Assembly: GCF_002368415.1 (NCBI RefSeq)
Contig: NZ_AP018290.1
Location: 4,043,614-4,107,613, forward strand
DNA length: 64,000 nt
Source: Calothrix sp. NIES-4105
GTDB taxonomy: Bacteria; Cyanobacteriota; Cyanobacteriia; Cyanobacteriales; Nostocaceae
Direction of reading: 5' to 3'
Part shown: one piece after another, positions 16,783-25,143 of the stretch
Position numbering within the stretch: the stretch's first letter is position 1
Layout: each line of letters starts with the position of its first letter
Translations under genes and position numbers: made by a program
Notes under the pieces: generated by a model
What the model was told of the DNA's origin: nothing
Database searches by the model: none
The model's input: the letters and a program-made list of their open reading frames with translations, nothing else

Positions 16783-18057
16783 ATGTTAGAAATCTCAAAT
16801 TATGGTCAAGTTTATGATGTTTGTATTGTTGGAGCTGGTCCTGGTGGTGCAACCTGTGCTTACTATCTAGCTTGTCAGGGTAAGAAGGTTTTGTTAATAG
16901 AAAAAGAAGCATTTCCGCGTGACAAAATTTGTGGAGATGCTGTTTGCACTCGTGCAATCCTGCATCTCCAAGAAATGGGGGTATTTCAAGAAATATTGGC
17001 AGAAAACAAAGGGCATTGGGCAAAAAATGGCGGCTTTGTGAGTCCCAAAGGAATCAGCTTTATTGGTAATTCTGCTCAACATATGCCCATGCCACTGGTT
17101 ATGGCAATTAAGCGAGTCATCTTGGATGAAAAAATAGCCAGAGCAGCCACACGGGTAGGTGCAACACTCGTAGAAAGCTCGCCAGTTGTTAAAGCGTCAT
17201 TTTCTGAAACAAACAAATGTTGGACTATTATTACGTGCAAAACTAATCACGGAACAACATCATACCAGGCACGGGTGCTAGTGGCAGCAGATGGAGCAAA
17301 TTCTAAACTAGCACGTTCCCTAGGTCTGGTTAAAACAAATCCAGATGGAGTCTGTAGTCGAGCTTACATCAAACCAGGAACATCCACGTTTACTCATGAT
17401 GGAGTAGTCTTTTATCCACCAGTATTACTTCCCGGATATTGCTCGATTTTTCGAGAAGCAGGCGATGAATTAAGTTTTTGCTGCTACATTATCCCTGGTG
17501 GACGGCTCAAACCAACTGATTTAGGCAAGATACATCATCAAATAATCACAAAAGACCCCTATGTGAGTAAAGCACTCGGTTCCAATGCTCAAATTGGCAA
17601 AATGATGGGTGCGCCACTCCGGTTAGGTGGCATTCCAAAAAGCTACGCAAATCATTTATTAATTGTAGGGGATGCTGCCGGACACATTGATCCTTTAACT
17701 GGTGAAGGAATTCAGTTTGCGATGGATGCTGCCAAAATTGCCGCAGATACTTTAGTAGAAGCATTTGCGATCGGGGATATGAGCGAAAGCTTTTTGAAAC
17801 GATATCACAGTCGTTGGATGAAAGCGTTTGGTTGGGATTTTCAATGGGGTACCCGATTTACTGAGGTTTACAAGCGTTACCCTTTACTCTTAGATGCTTG
17901 TGCTGCACTGACTCGTCGTTATGGTAGTGAGTTCTTAGCCGAGTGGGGTAAAGTGATGACGGGTACACAGCCCAAGAGTTATTTCCTGCAACCACAAATC
18001 TTGTTGCCGTTGGCATTAGAAGTTGGACAACAACTAATAAGACCTAATGCTGCATAA
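16783..18057 (+). CDS. Geranylgeranyl-reductase-family FAD oxidoreductase
   Basis: A 424-residue flavoprotein. The FAD fold is DVCIVGAGPGGATCAYYLA (about 11-29), with KEAFPRDKICGDAV, the family's PxxKxCGG-like motif, at about 45-58; then VAADGANSKLAR (about 168) and LIVGDAAGHIDPLTGEGI (about 293-310). Relatives saturate isoprenoid double bonds in chlorophyll and archaeal lipid synthesis. Inside a sterol cluster it is a good candidate for reducing a sterol double bond, such as C-14 after CYP51 or the C-24 side chain; that is inference. The dead copy just upstream suggests duplication or replacement. A methyltransferase gene follows 50 bp downstream. Confidence 0.85.
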   Translation: MLEISNYGQVYDVCIVGAGPGGATCAYYLACQGKKVLLIEKEAFPRDKICGDAVCTRAILHLQEMGVFQEILAENKGHWAKNGGFVSPKGISFIGNSAQHMPMPLVMAIKRVILDEKIARAATRVGATLVESSPVVKASFSETNKCWTIITCKTNHGTTSYQARVLVAADGANSKLARSLGLVKTNPDGVCSRAYIKPGTSTFTHDGVVFYPPVLLPGYCSIFREAGDELSFCCYIIPGGRLKPTDLGKIHHQIITKDPYVSKALGSNAQIGKMMGAPLRLGGIPKSYANHLLIVGDAAGHIDPLTGEGIQFAMDAAKIAADTLVEAFAIGDMSESFLKRYHSRWMKAFGWDFQWGTRFTEVYKRYPLLLDACAALTRRYGSEFLAEWGKVMTGTQPKSYFLQPQILLPLALEVGQQLIRPNAA

Positions 18058-18107
18058 AGTAAGCCTTAAAAAACATATAAGGCTGATCTATCACTCAGGA
18101 GTATTCA

Positions 18108-18986
18108 ATGAAGAAATCAGATTTTCAAACTATTGTAAAAAACCCTATTCAGCGAGCTACAAGATACCAGGAAATGGTCGGAACTTATTTTGATCTTGTT
18201 ACAGACTCTTATCGACAGCATTGGGGAGAATCTTTCCATTTTGCAATCTTTTCTAGCTCGGAACCTCTTAAGGATGCACTAAATAATACAGAGCGATTTA
18301 TTGCTGATTCAGGTCAATTTTGCTCAGGTATGAAGATTCTTGATGTTGGTTGTGGAGTAGCAGGACCAGCCATCAATATTGCAGCATACTCAGGCGCACA
18401 TGTCACAGGCATTAATATTAATGCACAACAACTTGAAATTGCTAATCGGCGAGTTAAAGAGCATGGGCTTTCTGACAAAATCGAGCTTGTTTTAGCCGAT
18501 GCAATGCAGATGCCTTTTGAAAACGAATCATTCGATGCAGTTTATATTTTTGAAGCTGGCTGTCACATGCCTAATAAAGCCAATTTTTATCAAGAATGTG
18601 CCCTTGTTTTGCGTCCAGGTGGAGTATTTGTTGGTACTGACTGGTTTACAGCTGAGGACTTAACAACCGAGCAAAAGACCAAATACATTGAGCCAATTTG
18701 TCGCTATCATGCAGTTCCAAATATTATCTCACTTGGTGATTTAAAAAAATGTCTGGTATCTGCAGGTTTAACGGTTGAAGTAGTAGAGAATATCGAAAAT
18801 CATGGCAATATATTGCGTAACTGGGAATTGATGGATACCAGGATTGCACAAAATATTCGTGGGTTGATTCCTTGGTTGCTTCCATCTACGTTGAAAATGT
18901 TAACAAAGGGTGGCTACGCCTTGCTTGATGGGGTAAAATCCGGCACCTTTATGATTGGTCATTGGCGGGCACGTAAACCCGTTTAA
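18108..18986 (+). CDS. SAM methyltransferase, sterol C-24 methyltransferase (ERG6/SMT)-like
   Basis: A 292-residue class I methyltransferase. Before the SAM motif it has YFDLVTDSYRQHWGESFHFA (about 25-44), close to the sterol-binding region of SMTs where eukaryotes have EYGWG-SFHF. SAM motif I is LDVGCGVAGPAINIA with the SMT-typical GCGVGGP pattern; VTGININAQQLEIANRR follows, and later VLADAMQMPFENESFDAVY. It would transfer a methyl group to C-24 of a delta-24 sterol. Methyltransferases of tocopherol and related lipids share motif I, so substrate is inferred from the N-terminal block and the neighbours. A sterol dehydrogenase starts 24 bp later. Confidence 0.72.
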   Translation: MKKSDFQTIVKNPIQRATRYQEMVGTYFDLVTDSYRQHWGESFHFAIFSSSEPLKDALNNTERFIADSGQFCSGMKILDVGCGVAGPAINIAAYSGAHVTGININAQQLEIANRRVKEHGLSDKIELVLADAMQMPFENESFDAVYIFEAGCHMPNKANFYQECALVLRPGGVFVGTDWFTAEDLTTEQKTKYIEPICRYHAVPNIISLGDLKKCLVSAGLTVEVVENIENHGNILRNWELMDTRIAQNIRGLIPWLLPSTLKMLTKGGYALLDGVKSGTFMIGHWRARKPV

Positions 18987-19010
18987 TCATAATTAATCAC
19001 AGGAGGGTAT

Positions 19011-20045
19011 ATGACAATTCTGGTAACGGGAGCTAGTGGGCATTTAGGTGCCAACCTTGTGCGACGCTTGCTGGAAGATGGGCATTCTGTTCGTGTGCTT
19101 TTACGGCAAGGAAGTAATAACACAGCCGTTGATGGCTTAAATGTGGAGCGGGTCTATAGTGATTTGCGCGACGCAAATGCTGTGCTAGCAGCCATTCAGG
19201 GGTGCGATCACATCTATCACTGTGCCGCCAATGTTTCTATATTAGATGGAATCCCCGAACTCCAACAGGAAATTTACGACTGCAATGTAATTGGTACCCG
19301 CAATCTCTTGCAAGCAGCTTTAGCGAATGGCGTATCTAAAGTCGTTGTTACTGGTTCCTTAAGTGCAGTCGGGTATCATCCCACCCAACCTAGCGATGAA
19401 ACCGTTCCCTTTAATCCATTTGGGAACCATTTGCCCTATGAGTTTACCAAAAGTTGTGTTGAGCATGAATGTCTCAAAGCTTTTGCTGATGGACTGAATG
19501 TGGTGATTGCAGTTTCTTGCGCCATCTTAGGAACAAACGACTTTAAGCCCTCCCGCATGGGCAAAACCTTGGTTGATTTTGCCAACGGTAAACTGTCGGC
19601 TTACGTTCCTGGCGGGTTTGAGTTCGTTTCTACTAGGGACATTGTGCAAGGACACATTCTAGCAATGGACAAAGGACGACCCGGACAAAAGTACATTTTC
19701 AGCACCCAATTTCTGACAGTAGATGAGTTAATGGGTATTTTTGAAGAGATTACTGGGAAATCTCGTCCTCGCTTACGCATCCCTGGTTTTGTAATGGCAG
19801 TGATTGCCACTACGGCTGATGCGATTTTACCGCGTTTGTTTCCGCAAATGCCACGCCGCTTTACCTCTGGTGCAGTAAGAATTTTGCAAATGTACCGCCG
19901 AGCGGACTGTCGGAAAGCAAAAAATGAACTGGGATATCAACCCACCAGCATTCGACAAGCGATTCAAGAAGCCTATGACCATTTTGTGCGACGCGGTATG
20001 ATTCAAACTGTGACACCCGTGATGCGAGCGAGCGCCCCAAACTAG
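19011..20045 (+). CDS. 3-beta-hydroxysteroid dehydrogenase/C-4 decarboxylase-like (SdmB-like)
   Basis: A 344-residue extended SDR. The NAD-binding motif is VTGASGHLGANLVRRLL (about 5-21), with DGHSVRVLLRQ after it; the catalytic YxxxK is in LPYEFTKSCVEHE (about 143-155), and the 3-beta-HSD-type region FVSTRDIVQGHILAM is present. In Methylococcus the SDR SdmB acts with the Rieske oxygenase SdmA to remove a C-4 methyl as CO2 and a 3-ketone. Its position between the methyltransferase and CYP51, with a Rieske gene two downstream, fits that role. A GGAGG ribosome site precedes the start. About 540 bp with two small mobile elements separates it from cyp51. Confidence 0.82.
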   Translation: MTILVTGASGHLGANLVRRLLEDGHSVRVLLRQGSNNTAVDGLNVERVYSDLRDANAVLAAIQGCDHIYHCAANVSILDGIPELQQEIYDCNVIGTRNLLQAALANGVSKVVVTGSLSAVGYHPTQPSDETVPFNPFGNHLPYEFTKSCVEHECLKAFADGLNVVIAVSCAILGTNDFKPSRMGKTLVDFANGKLSAYVPGGFEFVSTRDIVQGHILAMDKGRPGQKYIFSTQFLTVDELMGIFEEITGKSRPRLRIPGFVMAVIATTADAILPRLFPQMPRRFTSGAVRILQMYRRADCRKAKNELGYQPTSIRQAIQEAYDHFVRRGMIQTVTPVMRASAPN

Positions 20046-20097
20046 AATATCAACTCAGTAATCAAAAACCTAACCCCCCAACCCCCTTCCCTTGTAG

Positions 20098-20244
20098 GAT
20101 ACTGCTGGCTATTCAGGGGTAACACCCCACACTTGAACGAGAAATCAAGCATTTCAGGAGCTATAGGCGCCTCAACTGGTAGCTCAAAAACCCGATTAAA
20201 TCGTTGGGGTGAGGGGTCAAACCTACCATTCGCTCTTCTGTATC
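20098..20244. mobile_element. 147-bp miniature element in a hairpin loop
   Basis: The element starts GATAC and ends GTATC and is flanked by direct repeats CTTGTAG at 20091-20097 and 20245-20251. Removing it and one repeat restores a palindrome of CCCCCTTCCC, a short loop and GGGAAGGGGG. It contains a GGCGCC site and no gene I can support. Terminal inverted repeats beyond the five outer bases are weak. It lies in the gap between the SdmB-like gene and cyp51. Confidence 0.6.
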
Positions 20245-20284
20245 CTTGTAGGGAAGGGGGAGCTAAACTAACCCTCCCTCGCAG

Positions 20285-20491
20285 GGCTACCGTGTACACA
20301 CAAGTCGCGCGAAAGGGGCTTCGGGGGCTTCGGATGCAGGGGAGGAAGGTAGTGTTTGCGTGCATTTTTCGACATATCGGCGCACAAGCGAGCGAGTTCC
20401 CCCAACTCTCCAATTGCTTGATTTTCCGTACTCCCCCTACACCCCTGCTCCACTGCCCCCGATGCTCTTAAGTTGTGTGTACACGGTAGCC
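20285..20491. mobile_element. 207-bp miniature inverted-repeat element, family A
   Basis: Perfect 19-bp terminal inverted repeats, GGCTACCGTGTACACACAA at 20285-20303 and its reverse complement at 20473-20491, enclose ~170 bp with no credible gene. The copy is flanked by 7-bp direct repeats CTCGCAG at 20278-20284 and 20492-20498. Deleting it restores a palindrome of CCCTCC, loop, GGGAGGGG, so it sits in the loop of a GC-rich hairpin. A relative with the same right end is at 36024-36197. The insertion lengthens the leader between the SdmB-like gene and cyp51 and may disturb co-transcription. Confidence 0.8.
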
Positions 20492-20584
20492 CTCGCAGGG
20501 GAGGGGTTGGGAGAGGTTGTTTCAGGATTAGTGATATCGGTGTTCTACGGAAACCTACAGCAAAATCCAGAGGTGATAATTGAT

Positions 20585-21967
20585 ATGATAAGTACCAACC
20601 CTGAGATCAGCCTCAAAACGCCCCCTATTTTACGTGGTGGTCTGCCCTATTTAGGACACGCTTTGGAATTTCATCGCGACCCCATTGCCGTATTAAAAAG
20701 GGGACAAGCCAAATTTGGTGAGATTTTTTCGTTTCTGTTAGCTGGCGAGCAAATTACAGTTTTGACTGGTCCCAAGGGGAATGAGGCATTTTTTCGGGCG
20801 CCTGACAGCCAATTTAGTGCCAAAGAAGCCTATCGCTTTACAATCCCCATTTTCGGTCAAGGTATTGCCTATGATACAACGTCGGAAATCATGAGTGAGC
20901 AGTTGGGATTTATTTTTCCGGCACTCAGAGAAGAGCGGTTGCAGGCTTATGCCCAGTTTATGGCAGAAGAAGCTTATGCCTATTTAGACAGTTGGGGGCA
21001 GTCTGGAGAAGTCGATCTGTTAACTGCCTTGAACGAATTGACCATTTTCATTGCTAGTCGATGCTTAATTGGTCAAGAATTTCGGCAAAATCTTTCTACT
21101 GAGTTTGCTCACCTTTATCACGACTTAGAAGGTGGCATCAACCTGTTAGCCTTTTTCCAACCATATTTGCCTCTGCCGTCCTTCCAACGTCGTGATCGCG
21201 CTAGAGTACGGATGGTTCAACTCATCTCTGAAATCATCGCTAACCGTAGACGAAATGGCATTGTAGGGGAAGATTTCCTCCAAACCTTGATGGATGCAAG
21301 CTACTTAGATGGCACTGCCTTAACTGATGACAATATCACGGGGCTACTCATCACTCTCCTATTTGCTGGTCAACATACCAGTGCAGTTCTAGCAGCTTGG
21401 ACTGGCATCCTTCTGTTGCAACATTCCCAATTTCTCCCACCCATCCTGGAAGAACAACACAGGGTTCTCGATGAGCTAGCTGCCAGAAAGCCTGTCACGC
21501 TGGATCAATTAAAACAACTGCTTGCCTTAGAAAGAGCCATTAAAGAGGCAGAACGTTTACGTCCACCCTTAATCATGCTCATGCGAAAGATTTTACAAAA
21601 TTTTGAGTACAATGGCTACTATGTCCCAGCAGGCGGATTAGCGATGGTAGCACCTGCCATTTCTCACCGATTAGCCGAGTGCTTCCGCGATCCTGATCAA
21701 TATGATCCGGATCGATTTGCCCCCGACCGTGCTGAAGATCGCAAATCTGCCTACACCATGATTGGTTTTGGGGGCGGAAGACATCGCTGTATAGGGCAGT
21801 CTTTTGCATATCAGCAAATAAAAGTGATTTGGAGTGTATTACTTCAACACTTTGATTTAGGGCTAGTTCATCAAAACTACGAACCTAACTATTCTACATT
21901 TGTGATTGGCCCCAAGCAACCTTGCCTGATTCGCTATCGAAGAAAGAAAATTACCGATGTTAAATAG
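20585..21967 (+). CDS. cyp51: Sterol 14-alpha-demethylase, cytochrome P450 CYP51
   Basis: A 460-residue P450 with CYP51 features: LRGGLPYLGHALEFHRDP near the start, the I-helix segment TLLFAGQHTSAVLAAWTG (about 258-275), ExxR in KEAERLRPP (about 321), and the haem-binding loop FGGGRHRCIG (about 395-404) with Cys as ligand. It oxidatively removes the C-14 methyl of lanosterol-type sterols using an external redox partner. An N-terminal membrane anchor is absent, as in other bacterial CYP51s. I start it at 20585 because the family begins there and AGAGGTGA lies upstream; the frame stays open further 5' through the mobile element, but that extension is not protein-like. Confidence 0.92.
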   Translation: MISTNPEISLKTPPILRGGLPYLGHALEFHRDPIAVLKRGQAKFGEIFSFLLAGEQITVLTGPKGNEAFFRAPDSQFSAKEAYRFTIPIFGQGIAYDTTSEIMSEQLGFIFPALREERLQAYAQFMAEEAYAYLDSWGQSGEVDLLTALNELTIFIASRCLIGQEFRQNLSTEFAHLYHDLEGGINLLAFFQPYLPLPSFQRRDRARVRMVQLISEIIANRRRNGIVGEDFLQTLMDASYLDGTALTDDNITGLLITLLFAGQHTSAVLAAWTGILLLQHSQFLPPILEEQHRVLDELAARKPVTLDQLKQLLALERAIKEAERLRPPLIMLMRKILQNFEYNGYYVPAGGLAMVAPAISHRLAECFRDPDQYDPDRFAPDRAEDRKSAYTMIGFGGGRHRCIGQSFAYQQIKVIWSVLLQHFDLGLVHQNYEPNYSTFVIGPKQPCLIRYRRKKITDVK

Positions 21968-21991
21968 TCCGATGTGTGAGGATAGTCAACA

Positions 21992-23122
21992 ATGAAAGAC
22001 ATAGCTATAAAAGGCGCCACTACGCCGCCAACTTTTGAGCAAGCTAAAAATCGACGGCAAAAAGCGCGATCAGCCGGTATGGATCCAGACTATTGGTATG
22101 CCGTAGAGTATGACCTGGCACTAAAACCTGGACAGGTAATAGAGGTGATTTTTTGGCATACTTCGATCGCTCTTTATCGAGGACAAGATGGTCAGCTACG
22201 AGCCTTAGATAACCGATGCGCCCATCGCCATCTTAAGCTTTCTTTGGGGCAGGTGGATGGGAACTACCTAGTGTGCAATTATCACGGATGGGCTTACAAC
22301 GAAGCCGGAGAACTGACTCGTATTCCCCATGAACTTTTCAATAAGCCAATGCCAGTTTGCAAACTGCAAATCTATCCAGTACAAGTTCGGTATGGACTAA
22401 TCTGGATTTTTCCCGGTAATCCAACGTTGGCAGAAAAACGACAAATCCCTGATATACCTGAATTAGAAGGGGACAATCGATGGGCGTGTGTCCCCCTTGA
22501 CTTTACTTGGAACGCTCACCATTCGATGATTATTGATAATGTGAGTGACTTTACTCATGCACATTTGCATCGCCAGTATCGCCCATTTACCGATGCCAAG
22601 CTAACTCGCTGTGAGCAAATTGGCGATCGCGTTTATGTTGACTATAACACGAAGGTAGGAACAGGCAAAGTTTTTGGTTTATTCGTAGACCGCAAGCGAG
22701 TCAACACTAATGCGATGAAGCTTTGCTACGAATATCCCTATCAATGGTCTAGTACAGATAATCAAATTAAACACTGGTGCTTTTTGCTGCCAATTAACTC
22801 TCGTAAAACACGAGTATTTTTCTTGTTCTATTTTGATGCAATCATTGTTCCATTTACATCATTGCGGATTCCTCAATGGTTGATGACCTATGTACTAAAA
22901 ATTGCTAACCCATTACTGATTAAACCTTTACTTAGCCAGGATGGAGTTGCTGTTGAGGCAGAACAAATTGGCTATGAGACTCATCTTGATGCTCCAATTA
23001 TTGAAATCAGTCCAGCGGTTCATTTATTTCAGCAACTCACAATTCAGAAATGGGAAGAACATTTGGCTAAATCAGAGAAAAAAGCGTTATGCCAGGTTGA
23101 GGCTAAGTTTTCTGACTGTTGA
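21992..23122 (+). CDS. Rieske oxygenase, SdmA-like sterol C-4 demethylase candidate
   Basis: A 376-residue Rieske oxygenase of a different type from the two Neverland-like ones. It opens with GMDPDYWYAVEYDLALKPGQ, has cluster ligands in CAHRHLKLSLGQ and CNYHGWAY (about 72-97), and iron-site residues in DNVSDFTHAHLHRQY (about 182-196). Hydrophobic stretches near 285-325 may dock it to membranes. It sits 24 bp after cyp51 and close to the SdmB-like dehydrogenase, the arrangement expected for C-4 demethylation after C-14 demethylation. The assignment as SdmA rests on context and fold class, not on a unique motif. Confidence 0.75.
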   Translation: MKDIAIKGATTPPTFEQAKNRRQKARSAGMDPDYWYAVEYDLALKPGQVIEVIFWHTSIALYRGQDGQLRALDNRCAHRHLKLSLGQVDGNYLVCNYHGWAYNEAGELTRIPHELFNKPMPVCKLQIYPVQVRYGLIWIFPGNPTLAEKRQIPDIPELEGDNRWACVPLDFTWNAHHSMIIDNVSDFTHAHLHRQYRPFTDAKLTRCEQIGDRVYVDYNTKVGTGKVFGLFVDRKRVNTNAMKLCYEYPYQWSSTDNQIKHWCFLLPINSRKTRVFFLFYFDAIIVPFTSLRIPQWLMTYVLKIANPLLIKPLLSQDGVAVEAEQIGYETHLDAPIIEISPAVHLFQQLTIQKWEEHLAKSEKKALCQVEAKFSDC

Positions 23123-23179
23123 TTACCCGAACAGTAAGTAGATAATAAAAATCATTATTACAATAACCTAGATAAACAA

Positions 23180-24646
23180 ATGAGGATATTTCATAATCCG
23201 CATCTTCAGATTGCCTCAAAAAAAATCACTTCAGAGGTAAGCTTGCCAAATCAAATTCGTTGTCGCAAAAATTACCCGTGGAAAAATTGGGGGGAGACAG
23301 CTTCTTGTCAGCCTGAAATTTCTTTTTATCCTGAGAAAGTAGAGGACTTAATTGATATTGTTAAATTCGCTCGGAATACGAAAAAAAGAATTCGCGTTGC
23401 AGCCACAGGTCACTCTTGGTCAAAACTGATACCTACGGACGACATTTTAGTTTACGTCCACAAACTTAATCATGTAGAGATGGATTTTTCTGATCAGGAG
23501 AAGCCAAAGGTTTTAATAGAATGTGGCGCCACCGTCAAAGAAGTAAATAATGTATTAGAACGTCATGGATATGCCTTGCCCTTAAATATTGTGCTGGAAT
23601 CTGCGCGATTTGGGGGATTAATTGCAACAGGTAGTCACGGTTCTGGATGGAACAACTCTACCCTTTCTGACCTTGTACATTCAATTGAAATTGTTATCGC
23701 TTCTGGGCAGTTGCAACGGTTTGAAACTGGTATCGATGACGACGAAGTAATGAACGCGGCAAAACTAAATCTTGGTATGTTTGGCATTACTTATCGCATG
23801 AAGCTTTATGTCCAAAAAAGTTACACAGTCCGAGCCGTTGATAGGCGTGCCCCATTATTAGAAACGATTGAAAACATCAAAGAACTGATTATTTCGCACG
23901 AAAATTGCGATTTATTCTGGTGGCCCTTTTGCGATCAAATCTGGATCAAATCTTGGGATAAAATAGATGCGGAAATTACAGCCAAGCCAAGAAAAAATCT
24001 TTGGTACGATTTTGAAGCAGCAATAACTTCAAGACTTTTCAGGGAAACTCTAAAACTGCTTAAACGCTTTCCTCAGTTAACCCCAGAGATGTGCAAATTA
24101 TTCTTCAAAATGACTCCCTCGGTGAGAGATGATATAGTAGATCTTGTAGAGGCTATTCACTATAGACGTTCGATTGAAGTCACGAAGGTAGGATGTTTAG
24201 AAATCGCCTTCAAAGTCGATCCTGACTTTGAAAATGTCAAAAAAGCAATCAACATTGTATTAGAAAAAAATAGAGAATACGCTGCCAAGGGGAAATATCC
24301 TCTCAATCTCACGATGAATGTTCGTTTTATTAATGGCAGTCAATGTTTACTTTCTCCTGCTTTTGGAGAAGGACATACCTGTTTTATTGAAATTCTTAGT
24401 CGAGCAGACCAAAAGGAATGGGAACAGTTTTCTTCTGAAGTTGCGCTCCAGTGGTTAAAGCTTCCCAAAGCATTACCACACTGGGCAAAGGAGTTTGAAC
24501 ATATTCCAGGGATTACCACTCACATAAGGAGGGAAATGGGAGATAATATCAATATTTTTAACGACATAAAACAGCGACTTAAACTAGATATAGATAATAT
24601 TTTTATGAACGATTTGTTAATGAAAATATTTCTTGTCAAATCTTAG
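23180..24646 (+). CDS. FAD-linked oxidase, gulonolactone/arabinonolactone oxidase-like
   Basis: A 488-residue vanillyl-alcohol-oxidase-family flavoprotein: VAATGHSWSKLIPTDD (about 73-88), VLIECGATVKEVNNVLERHG, ARFGGLIATGSHGSGWNN (about 146-163) and LNLGMFGITYRMKL. The closest resemblance is to sugar-lactone oxidases (GULO/ALO). DHCR24, which reduces the sterol side chain, belongs to the same FAD_binding_4 superfamily. Being last in the sterol run, 57 bp after the Rieske gene, it could be a sterol side-chain oxidoreductase; that is inference from place only. The basic C-terminus ends MKIFLVKS with no membrane anchor. No terminator is obvious after it. Confidence 0.75.
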   Translation: MRIFHNPHLQIASKKITSEVSLPNQIRCRKNYPWKNWGETASCQPEISFYPEKVEDLIDIVKFARNTKKRIRVAATGHSWSKLIPTDDILVYVHKLNHVEMDFSDQEKPKVLIECGATVKEVNNVLERHGYALPLNIVLESARFGGLIATGSHGSGWNNSTLSDLVHSIEIVIASGQLQRFETGIDDDEVMNAAKLNLGMFGITYRMKLYVQKSYTVRAVDRRAPLLETIENIKELIISHENCDLFWWPFCDQIWIKSWDKIDAEITAKPRKNLWYDFEAAITSRLFRETLKLLKRFPQLTPEMCKLFFKMTPSVRDDIVDLVEAIHYRRSIEVTKVGCLEIAFKVDPDFENVKKAINIVLEKNREYAAKGKYPLNLTMNVRFINGSQCLLSPAFGEGHTCFIEILSRADQKEWEQFSSEVALQWLKLPKALPHWAKEFEHIPGITTHIRREMGDNINIFNDIKQRLKLDIDNIFMNDLLMKIFLVKS

Positions 24647-24722
24647 CATCTGTGACTGTTACTTAAAGGAAAAGTTTGTCGTTGATTAAAGTATAAGCTT
24701 ACCGTATTCTAGGCTGAAAAGC

Positions 24723-24920
24723 TTATTTTTGTCCGCTGGTTCCACCCGAAATAATCCTAGTATTACCCTCTAATTTTACATTAGAATTATTCGGCAGAGT
24801 GTTATCCGGCGTAATTTGGGCGTGAGAGCTATTTGTATATAAGGCTATTGCACTCCCAATCGCAATTCCTATATACCACCAGTACAAAGGTATAATACTC
24901 CAGACATTGCACTCTCTTAT
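24723..24920 (-). pseudogene. N-terminal relic of a two-partner-secretion haemagglutinin-like protein
   Basis: On the minus strand one frame reads WWYIGIAIGSAIALYTNSS, then HAQITPDNTLPNNSNV and GNTRIISGGTSGQK before a stop at 24723-24725. A signal peptide followed by AQITPD-TLPNNS is the standard start of cyanobacterial filamentous-haemagglutinin (TPS-domain) exoproteins. Those are 700 residues or more, so only the first tenth is left, and I see no clear start codon. The rest of 24647-25143 shows no other gene. Confidence 0.6.
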
Positions 24921-25143
24921 TGAAAAGTAAATTTAGCTTGGAATCCTCAATTTACAGGTATAGTGTCAGTAAAATCAACTCATGTACAAAAAACAATTTT
25001 TTCTAGCGCGCGTTAGTGCTTCTAATCCTGGTCTAAACTAACAATATAGCACTCCCTTACTCAGTTTTATTACTAGTGATAGTAGCAGATAGGGCTAAAA
25101 CTATGCTTTCTATAATAGTAGAAATATTTTCTTAAAGTTACGC

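Noticed and set aside
20133-20471. Open frames on both strands across the SdmB-cyp51 gap
   Set aside because: They cross the ends and direct repeats of two mini-elements and have no protein-like composition; the same bases are better explained as non-coding repeats.
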